From: CAYSXY01 sp964435165
GTDB lineage: Bacteria; Pseudomonadota; Alphaproteobacteria; Rickettsiales; RI-342
DNA length: 38,274 nt
NCBI GenBank assembly: GCA_964435165.1
Contig: CAYSXY010000017.1
Coordinates: 1 to 38,274 of the forward strand
Direction of reading: 5' to 3'
The notes beneath the pieces were generated by a model. It ran no database searches. It was not told the DNA's origin and was given only the letters and a program-made list of their open reading frames with translations. The translations under genes and the position numbers were made by a program. Below, piece by piece: positions 1-8,266 of the stretch; positions within the stretch are counted from its first letter, which is position 1; every line of letters begins with the position of its first letter.

Positions 1-111
1 GAGACGAAGAGGAGATTAAGGAATTATCAATAGTGTACTGTAGAAGTATTGCTGTTTTGTTAACTATTTTAGTCATTTATGTGCTTAAAGTTGAGCCACA
101 CAGAGAATGCC

Positions 112-219
112 TTGCTCATTGCGGGTCGAAACATCCATGGTGCGGTATGGCAAAGGTCAGTGGCCGTGAAGGAATGGATCCTTCGGCTGCGCGGCTGCTG
201 CCGCTCCGCTCAGGATGAC
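112..219 (+). repeat. 117-bp repeat family, copy 1 (left end degraded)
   Basis: This copy shares with copies 2 and 3 the core TCGAAACATCCATG near its left end and GGATCCTTCGGCT followed by GCTCAGGATGAC at its right end. The left terminus is degraded here. The middle differs between copies. Confidence 0.7.
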
Positions 220-348
220 GCGTAAAAACTGCTGTCATTCGCCGACGTGATCGGCGAATCTATATGGGTGGTTATATGGCACATAGATATCGTCATACCC
301 GCGCAGGCGGGTGTTTCTATTTCACATACGATTGAACCTATTGTTACT

Positions 349-465
349 GTCATGTTGAGCGAGCATCGCGAGTCGAAACATCCATGCTATATTGTGCCAT
401 CGGCTAGAGAATGCGAGGAATAGATCCTTCGGCTGCGTGGCTGGTGCCACTGCGCTCAGGATGAC
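349..465 (+). repeat. 117-bp repeat family, copy 2
   Basis: The unit begins GTCATGTTGAGC and ends GCTCAGGATGAC, so its 12-bp ends are imperfect inverted repeats. Internally it carries GCATCGCGAGTCGAAACATCC and later GATCCTTCGGCTGC. The copy on the opposite strand at 34100-34216 is exactly the same length. A left-end fragment of the same unit lies at 673-709. No open reading frame is present, so if mobile it must be non-autonomous. Confidence 0.75.
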
Positions 466-480
466 GCGTGTAAAACTTCT

Positions 481-622
481 GTCATTGCCGGGCTTGACCC
501 GGCAATCCTGATAGTTGCCGTGACAACACGCCGCGCCTGCTTGCTCGGCTACTGAAAAGGCATAGTCTGCTGATGGGTGGATTCCGGATAACCTTGTTTG
601 CTAACGCGGTTTCCGGAATGAC
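481..622 (+). repeat. Composite palindromic repeat, left copy
   Basis: The unit opens with a GTCATTGCCGGGC hairpin (complementary arm CCGGCAAT), then AACACG, then CCTGCTTGCTCGGCTACTGA, then TGGATTCCGGAT, and ends TTCCGGAATGAC. The same blocks occur in the same order on the opposite strand at 34330-34525. The similarity therefore extends over more than 100 bp, not just over a short hairpin. Confidence 0.7.
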
Positions 623-929
623 AAATACTCTATTCATTAGGCATATTGGCATCATTAGGCATATTGGCACACGTCATGTTGATCGAGCATCGCGAGCCGA
701 AACATCTATACTGCTAGTCATCTGGATTCGCCGGTTAAACCGGCGAATGACACGAAAAGTGTTAGGCAATTCAAGCTGGATTCCGGCTTACGCCGGAATG
801 ATAAGGAGATGGTTCGAAGTGGCCTTCTTTATTGTACTCAAGGATGACGGAAAAGTAATGCAGGGTGAAAGTCTAAATTTTGTACGATGTGCAAGTGTTA
901 TGTTATGACTGCCGTGAAAGGAGCCCGCC

Positions 930-1583
930 ATGACTCACGGCCATGTCACCGATGCGATTCGCTATATTCGTTCGCTTTATGCAGAGGAAGATGACGTGTT
1001 GCGCCACGCCGCTCAGCGGGCGAGCGACGCCGGGCGGCCCATTCATGTGGGGGCGGAAGAAGGCAAATTGCTGCAATGGTTAGTGAGGCTCTCCGGTGCT
1101 CGGCGCATTGTAGAAGTTGGCACCCTCACCGCTTATTCCACCGTGTGGGTGGCGCGCGGGCTGCCAGAAGGCGGCCAGGTTACTACGCTCGAACATGACC
1201 CCACCATGGCCGCATTGGCACATGAGACGATTGCTGAGGCGGGATTATCATCCATTATCACTTTGATAGAAGGTGATGCGCAGGCGAGTTTATCAGCGTT
1301 AAGTGATGATGGGCCGTTTGACATGATCTTTATCGATGCGGATAAAATAAGCTATCCGCTTTATCTTGATTGGGCCGAGCAGCATATTCGCCCCGGCGGG
1401 CTGATTATCGGCGATAACACCCTGCTGTTTGGCGCGGTGTATCAGAATGAATTGCCAGAGGGTGTGCGCCAAGGCACCAAAGACGCCATGCAGCAGTTCA
1501 ACACCCGTCTGGCAGACCCGGCGCGTTTTGATGCGGTGATGGTTCCTACCCATGAAGGTTTAAGTGTGGCGATTAAGCGGTAA
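930..1583 (+). CDS. Class I SAM-dependent O-methyltransferase (caffeoyl-CoA OMT-like family)
   Basis: The 217-residue protein is predicted to transfer a methyl group from S-adenosylmethionine to a hydroxyl of an unknown small substrate in the cytoplasm. The Rossmann core is visible: the SAM-binding motif VEVGTLTAYS at residues 61-70, an acidic residue after strand 2 (LEHD, 87-90), and the family's metal-binding signature IDADK at 135-139 followed by GDN at 161-163. Length is normal for bacterial members of the family. AAAGGAG stands a few bases before the ATG and supports this start. The gene stands alone, convergent with the polysaccharide operon, with a structured element between their 3' ends. 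Nothing in the neighbourhood reveals the substrate. Confidence 0.88.
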   Translation: MTHGHVTDAIRYIRSLYAEEDDVLRHAAQRASDAGRPIHVGAEEGKLLQWLVRLSGARRIVEVGTLTAYSTVWVARGLPEGGQVTTLEHDPTMAALAHETIAEAGLSSIITLIEGDAQASLSALSDDGPFDMIFIDADKISYPLYLDWAEQHIRPGGLIIGDNTLLFGAVYQNELPEGVRQGTKDAMQQFNTRLADPARFDAVMVPTHEGLSVAIKR

Positions 1584-1586
1584 GGT

Positions 1587-1797
1587 TATAGCCGATTGCG
1601 ATAATTTTGATACATGGCTGCAAATGCCAGATTTGCTGTGCTGCTCAATTCTCGTACGTCCACAACACTCTCTAAGAGGAGTGTTGTGTTCTTTAAGGCT
1701 TCGCATCCCATTTCATGGATGCGAAGATGTACGATCATTCCGCTGCTCGCAAAACTAACATTTTCGCGCATGTCTGAAAATATTGCAATCGGCTATA
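1587..1797. repeat. 211-bp palindromic element with two internal hairpins
   Basis: The ends are perfect 13-bp inverted repeats (TATAGCCGATTGC at 1587-1599, complement at 1785-1797). Pairing continues imperfectly inward, including ACATG 1612-1616 with 1769-1773 and CGTAC 1653-1657 with 1729-1733. Inside lie two perfect 10-bp hairpins, each with an 8-base loop: 1661-1670/1679-1688 and 1699-1708/1717-1726. The folded shape would be a long stem ending in a junction with two arms. It fills the gap between two convergent genes and touches the stop codon of the epimerase gene. Possible identities are a MITE-like non-autonomous element, a structured RNA, or an elaborate bidirectional terminator. Confidence 0.75.
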
Positions 1798-1799
1798 GC

Positions 1800-2777
1800 T
1801 TACAGATTATGGTAACGCTTATACCATTCCACAAATTTCGGGATGCCCTCTTTGATGCTGGTCTGCGGCTTGAATCCAAAATCATTCTGGCTGGCTTTAA
1901 TGTCGGCAAAGGTATCGATCACCTCTCCTTTTGGTAAATCAGCCATTTGTAATGTTGCTTTTTTTCCTGTGGCTTCTTCAATGATCTTGATAAAATCGGT
2001 GAGATTTTCACTGCGATGATTGCCAAGGTTGTATAGTCGATGCGGGGCTGCATCCTTGTCGGCGCTGGGTGCAAGTGGCATGACCGCACGCAGCCCGGCA
2101 ATAATATCGTCAATATAGGTGAAATCACGCTTCATTTTACCATGATTGTTGACGGTGATCGGCCGGTCATTGAGGATAGCTTCGGTAAATTTCCATGCCG
2201 CCATATCGGGCCGCCCCCAGGGGCCATAGACCGTGAAAAAGCGCAGCCCCGTCATGGGAATGCCATACAGATGACTGTAGGTTTGTGCCATCAACTCGCC
2301 GGAGCGTTTCGTTGCGGCATAGAGTGAGACGGGTTGATCGACCGTATCATCAACGGAAAAAGGTAATTTGCTGTTGGCTCCATAGACGGAACTGGAGCTT
2401 GCATAGACCAAATGTTGCAGCCCTTCCATCTGGCGGCATAATTCCAGCACGGTCAGGTGCCCGGTCAGGTTGCTTTCAGCATAACTGAAGGGATTTTCCA
2501 GCGAATATTGCACACCGGGCTGCGCCGCCAGATGCACCACAATATCAGCCTGCAAGGATTGCTGTTTGGCCATGATGGTGACGCGATCCGTCAGGTTCAG
2601 GCGATGAAAATCAAAGTTGGTGTTGGCCGCGAGACGACGAATACGCGCTTCTTTGAGCGTGATGTCATAATAGGGCGTTAGGCAATCCAGCCCTACGACG
2701 CGGACATCTTCTGCCAATAATTGCTGAGCAAGGTGGAATCCGATAAAGCCGGCAACGCCGGTAATAAGCACTTTCAT
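1800..2777 (-). CDS. UDP-glucuronate 4-epimerase (NAD-dependent SDR, CapI/LpsL type)
   Basis: The 325-residue extended short-chain dehydrogenase most likely interconverts UDP-glucuronate and UDP-galacturonate for a surface polysaccharide. The NAD-binding glycine motif GVAGFIG is at residues 7-13, and the catalytic YxxxK is Y153/K157 after the SSSSVYG segment (127-133). Two stretches are typical of the UDP-glucuronate epimerase branch: YYDITLKEARI (36-46) and the run FTVYGPWGRPDM followed by HGKMKRDFTYIDD. The ATG overlaps the end of the upstream glycosyltransferase gene by 4 bases, which points to translational coupling. It is the last gene of the long minus-strand operon. The exact sugar is a family-level inference. 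Confidence 0.88.
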   Translation of the reverse strand: MKVLITGVAGFIGFHLAQQLLAEDVRVVGLDCLTPYYDITLKEARIRRLAANTNFDFHRLNLTDRVTIMAKQQSLQADIVVHLAAQPGVQYSLENPFSYAESNLTGHLTVLELCRQMEGLQHLVYASSSSVYGANSKLPFSVDDTVDQPVSLYAATKRSGELMAQTYSHLYGIPMTGLRFFTVYGPWGRPDMAAWKFTEAILNDRPITVNNHGKMKRDFTYIDDIIAGLRAVMPLAPSADKDAAPHRLYNLGNHRSENLTDFIKIIEEATGKKATLQMADLPKGEVIDTFADIKASQNDFGFKPQTSIKEGIPKFVEWYKRYHNL

Positions 2778-3712
2778 GCGTGACCCATCTGTGTGGTTGA
2801 GGTGGAGTGTGCCGTGGGGCCGGAATCAGCCCGCAACCGATGACGAAGCCATGATACAGCATAATGACTCCATGCCAAGCCGCACATGGCCGCGGTGAGC
2901 GGAAAATAAAGCGGGCGGCGAAAATGCGTCAAAAAATAGCGACAGACGGAACGGGTTTTATAGCGCTGTACCTTTAGGGAACAGGCATTGCTGCTGCCTT
3001 GCTGATGCAGCACATTCATCTCACCGCAATAAAGCACCAGCCCCCCCCGCTGATGAATGCGCAGGCACAGATCAACATCTTCCACATGCATGAAATACGC
3101 GCTGTCGAAGCCGTCAATCTGCATAAATCGCTCACGCGGCATCATCATGCAGGCGCCGGACACGGCGGGCATGAGGCTGACCATCATCAAGGGAGGCTCT
3201 TCATGACGCTTAAAACGCGCAGCCCAGTGACTGTGGGGAAACAGCCGATATAATCGGGTCATTTCCGACATGCTGTTGAGCGGTGTGAGCAGGTTGCGGC
3301 GGCTGCCGGATTGTTCACTGCCATCCGGATTCATGATGCGTGGTGCGGCAAGCCATGCCTGAGGTGCATGCGTGAGGACGGATGCCAGATAAGCGGTGCC
3401 GCCGTCAGGTAGTACACAATCTGGATTGAGAAACAGCAGGTAATGGCCGGTGGCATCCTGCGCCGCCATGTTACAGGCTTTGGCAAAACCGATATTGCCG
3501 TGGCCGGTATAGAGGCGGATTCGAGGTTCTCGCTGACAGAGGTGTCGCAAATGCTCTGCAACCGGTGCGGGATTGCCGTTATTAACCAACAGTAATTCAC
3601 AGACATCCGGCTGGGCCAGCACACTGTCAATGGCATGCCAAAGCAGCTCTCCCGTATGGTAGGTCACCATCACAACGGTGGTGGTCGCATGTCCGGGAGC
3701 TGGCGGTAACAA
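2774..3712 (-). CDS. GT2 family glycosyltransferase, probable rhamnosyltransferase (WbbL-like)
   Basis: The 312-residue protein carries a single GT-A fold: the nucleotide-sugar binding strand VVMVTYHTGELL at about residues 13-24, the metal-binding NPDC at 96-99 (the DxD equivalent), SGACMMMPRERF at about 185-196, and the base-region ED at 211-212 in HVEDVDLCLR. These are the marks of WbbL-like rhamnosyltransferases, and the gene follows the complete dTDP-rhamnose set directly, so transfer of L-rhamnose to a lipid-linked glycan is the best guess. The start is TTG: a strong GGAGGT sits five bases upstream and overlaps the rmlC stop codon, leaving a 3-base gap. No membrane segment is needed for activity, though the C-terminal part is hydrophobic. 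Confidence 0.82.
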   Translation of the reverse strand: MLPPAPGHATTTVVMVTYHTGELLWHAIDSVLAQPDVCELLLVNNGNPAPVAEHLRHLCQREPRIRLYTGHGNIGFAKACNMAAQDATGHYLLFLNPDCVLPDGGTAYLASVLTHAPQAWLAAPRIMNPDGSEQSGSRRNLLTPLNSMSEMTRLYRLFPHSHWAARFKRHEEPPLMMVSLMPAVSGACMMMPRERFMQIDGFDSAYFMHVEDVDLCLRIHQRGGLVLYCGEMNVLHQQGSSNACSLKVQRYKTRSVCRYFLTHFRRPLYFPLTAAMCGLAWSHYAVSWLRHRLRADSGPTAHSTSTTQMGHA

Positions 3713-3715
3713 CGC

Positions 3716-4270
3716 TTACCTCCAGTCAGGTGGATTCTGTTGATAGGCGCTAAATGATGGCTGCGCGGCGTCGCGCGCTGAAATGGTCGGATTGTCGATC
3801 GGCCAGTCGATGGACAGATCGGGATCATCCCATTTGACGCCACCCTCCCCGGACTGATTGTATATGCCGCTACATTTATAGAGCATATCAACCGGCTCAT
3901 CGCCCAGCACACAGAATCCGTGGCCAAAGCCAGGCGGCATCCAGAACAGGGTGGCATTGTCATCGCTCAGCTCAACGCCAACATGCTGACCAAAGGTAGA
4001 GGATTGAGGGCGCAGATCGACCGCGACATCCCAGACGCGGCCCCGCGTCACTCCAACAAGCTTGCCCTGCGGCGGATCAAACTGATAATGCAGGCCGCGT
4101 AGTACGCCGGGTGCCGAGCGGGAGTGATTGTCCTGCGCGAAGGATGTGGGCAGGCCGTGTTCAGCAAATTTCTGTTCGTGAAAGCGCTCAACAAAAAAGC
4201 CACGATCATCCCCGTGTTTGGCGAGGCGTATGATCTTTAGCCCGTCAATCGGGGTTGTTTCAATCTTCAT
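3716..4270 (-). CDS. rmlC: dTDP-4-dehydrorhamnose 3,5-epimerase
   Basis: RmlC epimerises dTDP-4-keto-6-deoxy-D-glucose at C3 and C5, the third step of dTDP-L-rhamnose synthesis. The 184-residue cupin has the family length and landmarks: RGFFVERF (23-30), the catalytic His in RGLHYQF (H61), K70, WDVAVDLR (80-87), the phosphate/base segment MPPGFGHGF (111-119) and the catalytic Tyr in MLYKCSGIY (Y131). It lies 18 bases after rmlD and 3 bases before the glycosyltransferase, so it is clearly co-transcribed. Confidence 0.95.
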   Translation of the reverse strand: MKIETTPIDGLKIIRLAKHGDDRGFFVERFHEQKFAEHGLPTSFAQDNHSRSAPGVLRGLHYQFDPPQGKLVGVTRGRVWDVAVDLRPQSSTFGQHVGVELSDDNATLFWMPPGFGHGFCVLGDEPVDMLYKCSGIYNQSGEGGVKWDDPDLSIDWPIDNPTISARDAAQPSFSAYQQNPPDWR

Positions 4271-4288
4271 TCGTTACTCATCCTGTGG

Positions 4289-5248
4289 TTATCCGACGAT
4301 CGCATCCAGTGTCGCCTTTTCCTGCAGACCGGTTTTAACGGCAAAGGCATCGGCCAATCCCTGCTCCCATGGCGGCATATGGAGATTAAATGTATCGGCG
4401 AGCTTATCCATGGCAAGGCGTGAATTTAATGGCCGGTCTGCCGGGGTTGGGTAATCCTCTGTGGGAATAGCCAGTAATTGGGTGATGGCTAAGGGCATGC
4501 CATAGGCCCGTGCTTTGGCAAAAATAGCGTCTGCAAAGCCATGCCAGCTTGTTTCTCCCGTATTCACAGCATGGTAAATACCGGTGGGAAAATGCGTCTG
4601 TTGTTGTGCCTGGTATAGCGCGGACAGGCTGAGGGCAGCGAGATGCGGCGCATAAGTGGGCGCCCCGATTTGATCACCAACGATATGTAATTGCTCACGT
4701 TCCTGGCCAAGTTTCAGCATGGTGTTGAGAAAATTCTTGCCCTTGGCGTCATAGACCCAGGAGGTGCGGAATATCAATGCGTTAGCCCCAGAGCCCAGCA
4801 CCGCCTTATCACCGGCAAGTTTGGATCGGCCATAGCTATTACAGGGCGATGGATCATTCTCTTCGCGCCACGGGGTGGAGCCGTTGCCGGGATAGACATA
4901 ATCTGTCGAATAATGAAGCATGGGAATCTTATGCTCGGCACACCAGTTGGCGATGACACCGGGCGCGTCGCCATTGATGCGCATGGCAAGTGAAGGCTCT
5001 TCTTCTGCTTTATCAACGGCCGTGTAAGCCGCGGGGTTGATGACTATCGTCGGGTTCAGGCGGTTTAAGATGTCGCCAAGTTGATCCGGCCTTGCAAAAT
5101 CTGCTTGTTTCTGTGTCAGCGGAATCGCCTTATGTCCAAGCAATGCGATCAAGGCAGAGCCTAACTGTCCATCTGCGCCGGTGACGATGATGCGCTCCGG
5201 CAGTGACTCCAGGATTGCCTCAGTCAGGCCGCATGGGTAGTAGGCCAT
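4289..5248 (-). CDS. rmlD: dTDP-4-dehydrorhamnose reductase
   Basis: RmlD reduces dTDP-4-keto-L-rhamnose with NAD(P)H to dTDP-L-rhamnose, the final step. Visible motifs are GADGQLG (residues 24-30), INPAAYTAVDKAE (70-82), STDYVYPG (114-121) and catalytic Y139/K143 in YGRSK, then RTSWVY. The chosen ATG gives about 18 residues before the first beta strand, longer than usual, and overlaps the end of rmlA by 25 bases. No better in-frame start lies closer to the glycine motif, and a GGGGG run stands just upstream of this ATG. The overlap suggests translational coupling to rmlA. Confidence 0.93.
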   Translation of the reverse strand: MAYYPCGLTEAILESLPERIIVTGADGQLGSALIALLGHKAIPLTQKQADFARPDQLGDILNRLNPTIVINPAAYTAVDKAEEEPSLAMRINGDAPGVIANWCAEHKIPMLHYSTDYVYPGNGSTPWREENDPSPCNSYGRSKLAGDKAVLGSGANALIFRTSWVYDAKGKNFLNTMLKLGQEREQLHIVGDQIGAPTYAPHLAALSLSALYQAQQQTHFPTGIYHAVNTGETSWHGFADAIFAKARAYGMPLAITQLLAIPTEDYPTPADRPLNSRLAMDKLADTFNLHMPPWEQGLADAFAVKTGLQEKATLDAIVG

Positions 5249-6126
5249 GATGCCCCCTGTATTTCTTTCAACACCGATGTCAGATACGTACCATAATTGT
5301 TTTTGCTGTAGCGCTGGATGAATTGTTCAAATTGCGTGGCATCAATATAGCCTTTGCGTAAGGCGATTTCCTCCGGGCAAGCGATTTTCAGTCCTTGTCG
5401 TGCTTCAACCGTTTGCACAAAATTGGCAGCGGAGATCAATGCGTCGGGCGTCCCTGTATCTAGCCAGGCAACGCCGCGACCGAGCAACTCAACCTGAAGC
5501 GTGCCCTGCTCGAGATAGATTTTGTTTACATCCGTAATCTCTAACTCACCGCGTGCAGAAGGCTTTAATTGCCGTGCAATATCCACTACGTGTGCATCAT
5601 AAAAATAGAGCCCTGTCACGGCCCAGTTGGATTTGGGAGCGGCTGGTTTTTCTTCAATGCTGAGAGCGCGTTTTTCTTTGTCGAAATCCACGACTCCGTA
5701 GCGCTCCGGGTCTTTTACATGATAGGCGAAGACCGTTGCCCCGCTCGTGCGGCTGGCCGCCTGCGTGAGCAAGCTGCTGATATTCTGGCCATAGAAAATA
5801 TTGTCACCGAGAATCAGGCAGACAGGCTGGTTTTCAATAAACGTATCTGCAAGGAGGAAAGCCTGAGCAATGCCGCCAGGTTCCGGTTGTTCAATATAGT
5901 CAATTGTCAGGCCAAACTGACTGCCATCGCCTAGCAATGCCTGCATCATGGGCAGATCGCGGGGGGTGCTGATGAGTGCAATCTCACGAATGCCGGCCAG
6001 CATCAGCAACGATAGCGGATAATAGACCATGGGCTTATCATAGACCGGTAGAATCTGTTTGCTCACCGGCAATGTCATGGGATAGAGCCGAGTGCCGGAA
6101 CCACCGGCGAGAATAATACCCTTCAT
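5224..6126 (-). CDS. rmlA: Glucose-1-phosphate thymidylyltransferase
   Basis: RmlA joins dTTP and glucose-1-phosphate to make dTDP-glucose, the first step of the rhamnose pathway. The 300-residue protein starts with the nucleotidyltransferase signature LAGGSGTRL (residues 6-14), then SKQILPVYDKPMVYYPLS, and carries the substrate-binding runs EQPEPGGIAQAF and LGDNIFYG and the later EKPAAPKSNWAVTGLYFYD. These identify the RfbA/RmlA class rather than UTP-using GalU. It lies 10 bases after rmlB. Its dTDP-glucose could also feed other dTDP-6-deoxysugars, for example in the flagellar glycan locus at 22-29 kb; that is inference. Confidence 0.95.
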   Translation of the reverse strand: MKGIILAGGSGTRLYPMTLPVSKQILPVYDKPMVYYPLSLLMLAGIREIALISTPRDLPMMQALLGDGSQFGLTIDYIEQPEPGGIAQAFLLADTFIENQPVCLILGDNIFYGQNISSLLTQAASRTSGATVFAYHVKDPERYGVVDFDKEKRALSIEEKPAAPKSNWAVTGLYFYDAHVVDIARQLKPSARGELEITDVNKIYLEQGTLQVELLGRGVAWLDTGTPDALISAANFVQTVEARQGLKIACPEEIALRKGYIDATQFEQFIQRYSKNNYGTYLTSVLKEIQGASWPTTHAA

Positions 6127-6136
6127 CTCCCTTTCC

Positions 6137-7186
6137 TCATGCTGCTTTTTTTTGCTTAGGCTTCTGGCTGACTGCCTCGCACCATGCCGTATGCTCTAAA
6201 TACCATTCGATCGTATGTTTCAAGCCTCCTTCAAAACTATATTCAGGCTCATAACCCAGTGTTTGTTTGGCTTTGCTGCAATCAATCGCGTAGCGCCGGT
6301 CATGGCCCGGCCGGTCCGGCACGAAGGCAATCTGATTGGCATAGGGCGTGCCATCTTCATGAGGGCGTAAAGTGTCCAGATGTTGACAAATGACTGTCAC
6401 CAAATCGATATTCTGCATTTCCGCATTGCCACCAAAGGCATAGGTTTCTCCCGGCCGACCTTTTTCCAGCGCCAGCATCACACCGCGACAATGATCTTCC
6501 ACATGAATCCAGTCGCGCACATTTTTACCGTCGCCGTAGACCGGCAGAGACTGTCCGGCCAAGGCACGGGTAATCATGTGTGGAATAAGTTTTTCCGGAT
6601 GTTGGCGCGGGCCATAATTATTGGTGCAGTTGGTAATGATGGCCGGTAGCTGATAGGTTTTAAACCAGGCGCGGGCCAGATGATCGCTCGCTGCTTTTGA
6701 CGCGGAATAGGGCGAATTGGGGCGGTACGGACTGTCTTCCGTAAAATACCCATCATCATAGAGAGAGCCAAATACTTCATCAGTGGAAATCTGAATAAAG
6801 CGAAAGGCTCGCTTGAGGTCATCATCCATGGACTGATAGTAACGCCGGGCTTCCTCCAGCAGGGTGAAGGTACCCTGAATGTTGGTATCGATGAACACGG
6901 CAGGACCGCTGATGGAATTATCCACATGTGATTCCGCCGCGAAATTGATGATGGCGATTGGTTGATGTTGTTCAAGCAACTCCCGCACACGCTGAGCATT
7001 GCCGATGGATTCTTTGACAATGGTGATGTTGTCTTCAATTTCTTCCAGATTTTCCTTATGACCGGCATAGGTGAAAGCATCGAGCACGATGGGCTGATAG
7101 CCGCGCGAGACGGCAAGACGTGAAAAACAGGACCCAATGAACCCCGCAGCGCCGGTGATGATGATTTTTTTCTGAGACATGGGCAT
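6137..7186 (-). CDS. rmlB: dTDP-glucose 4,6-dehydratase
   Basis: RmlB converts dTDP-glucose to dTDP-4-keto-6-deoxy-glucose, the branch point between rhamnose and many 4-amino or 3-amino-6-deoxysugars. The 349-residue SDR protein shows GAAGFIG (residues 12-18), the catalytic TDE triad in STDEVFGS (T135-D136-E137), Y160/K164 in YSASK, and NCTNNYGPRQ and VRDWIHVEDHC further on. Two ATGs lie two codons apart (7186 and 7180); neither has a strong ribosome binding site. It lies 9 bases after the phytase-like gene. The short lysine-rich C-terminus (KPKQKKAA) is unremarkable. Confidence 0.95.
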   Translation of the reverse strand: MPMSQKKIIITGAAGFIGSCFSRLAVSRGYQPIVLDAFTYAGHKENLEEIEDNITIVKESIGNAQRVRELLEQHQPIAIINFAAESHVDNSISGPAVFIDTNIQGTFTLLEEARRYYQSMDDDLKRAFRFIQISTDEVFGSLYDDGYFTEDSPYRPNSPYSASKAASDHLARAWFKTYQLPAIITNCTNNYGPRQHPEKLIPHMITRALAGQSLPVYGDGKNVRDWIHVEDHCRGVMLALEKGRPGETYAFGGNAEMQNIDLVTVICQHLDTLRPHEDGTPYANQIAFVPDRPGHDRRYAIDCSKAKQTLGYEPEYSFEGGLKHTIEWYLEHTAWCEAVSQKPKQKKAA

Positions 7187-7195
7187 TTCTTTTGA

Positions 7196-8251
7196 TCAAT
7201 TCAGTATTGCGTTTTTCGGTGTATCAGCGCCACGGCGCTTTGGCAACTGGTCGAGTGCGGCCATATCGAGGCAAAAGGCGTGGATATAGCTGTAATGCCA
7301 GAGGCGTTGATTGTCATCAGAGATCAACAACAGCGTGAGTGTATTGTCATCGCGTGGCAACACGGCTAATCCTTCCATATTTTCATGAAATGTCCATTCG
7401 GTGATATCCGCGATTGGTCGTGGTGTGAGAAGTGGCTGATGGGGCGCTGCGTTCCAGTCAGCTGACGAGATTGTGACCAGTCTGGAGGTGAAGCCATGCC
7501 TGAGGCTGAAATCACGTTCCAGGATCACTAAATCACCGTTCGGCAGTAAGGCCATATCGGTCGGTCGATATCCTCCTTCCAATCGATAGGCCATGCGCCG
7601 CCAATTGCCGGGTAGCCCTTGATATAAGGTGGTCAATCTATTCCCATCTGCTGATGGAGGTGTCGTGCTGTATTCCTCAGCGAGTAACAGATAAGTGCCT
7701 GTGTGGTGATCGTATGCCATAGCTTCGATACCCTGATTGTACGGAAGATTGTCGCTGTCCGGAATGTCCATCTGTTGCGTGCGTGCCAGTGGACGTACCT
7801 GCCCGTTCGGTTTCCAGGCGAGGTGAATGATACGATGCCATTGCTCGAATGCGACGGCATACATATCATCGCTGATACGTGTCATTGCTTCCGCATCACC
7901 GTGCCATTTACGTAGCCGGGCAAATGGAAGGCGTTCGAAATAGCGAATATCTGCATGCTGTAATTGATAGCCATCATCGCTGAAATGCAACGTGCCGCCT
8001 GCGACCATGTCGGCATCCGACAATGCAATAAAACGTCCATTGGAGCGGACAGCCAGGGCGGAAAAGCTGCCAAAATCCAGATTTTCGGTCTCCAGGCGGA
8101 TGCCGCCGCAATAACGTAGTCCGTCGGGCAGACGAGCAGTGGTTTCCGGAATGACCCGAATTGCCTTGACGGGTTGTGGTTGCAGGGCCAGTTCAATGCC
8201 AAGCCAGGCAAATAATGCCCATAAAGGCAGGAACAGCAGCATCGCGCGCAT
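7196..8251 (-). CDS. Esterase-like activity of phytase family protein, probably periplasmic
   Basis: The 351-residue protein has a hydrophobic N-terminal segment (about residues 4-22, LLFLPLWALFAWLGIELAL) consistent with a signal peptide or anchor. The rest fits the phytase-like beta-propeller family (Pfam 13449): the opening GGIRLET..DFGSFSAL, the middle PYNQGIEAMAYDHHTGTYLL, then PTDMALLPNGDLVILERDFS, and near the end ENMEGLAVLPRD with LISDDN. The family is named for weak similarity to phytases; the true substrate is generally unknown. Here it sits 15 bases after tonB and 9 bases before rmlB, so it may act in the periplasm on a phosphorylated or esterified compound connected with transport or envelope glycan. 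That role is inference. Confidence 0.8.
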   Translation of the reverse strand: MRAMLLFLPLWALFAWLGIELALQPQPVKAIRVIPETTARLPDGLRYCGGIRLETENLDFGSFSALAVRSNGRFIALSDADMVAGGTLHFSDDGYQLQHADIRYFERLPFARLRKWHGDAEAMTRISDDMYAVAFEQWHRIIHLAWKPNGQVRPLARTQQMDIPDSDNLPYNQGIEAMAYDHHTGTYLLLAEEYSTTPPSADGNRLTTLYQGLPGNWRRMAYRLEGGYRPTDMALLPNGDLVILERDFSLRHGFTSRLVTISSADWNAAPHQPLLTPRPIADITEWTFHENMEGLAVLPRDDNTLTLLLISDDNQRLWHYSYIHAFCLDMAALDQLPKRRGADTPKNAILN

Positions 8252-8266
8252 TATGCTGAATACCGC

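Larger units (their letters stand above)
1..929. other. Gene-free, repeat-packed intergenic region
   Basis: I see no credible gene here. The open frames (33-218, 573-908) run through repeats, have no convincing ribosome binding site and give low-quality protein sequence. The stretch is a mosaic of imperfect palindromes whose ends mostly carry GTCAT or its complement ATGAC: hairpins at about 234-260, 291-312, 716-751 and 774-802, plus the longer repeat units listed separately. The same families recur at 16.66-16.80 kb and 34.1-34.7 kb. The left edge of the window may cut a gene lying further left. Confidence 0.8.

Noticed and set aside
573..908. 111-codon frame on the plus strand in the left repeat region
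   Set aside because: It runs through dispersed palindromes, has no ribosome binding site and shows no protein-like pattern.
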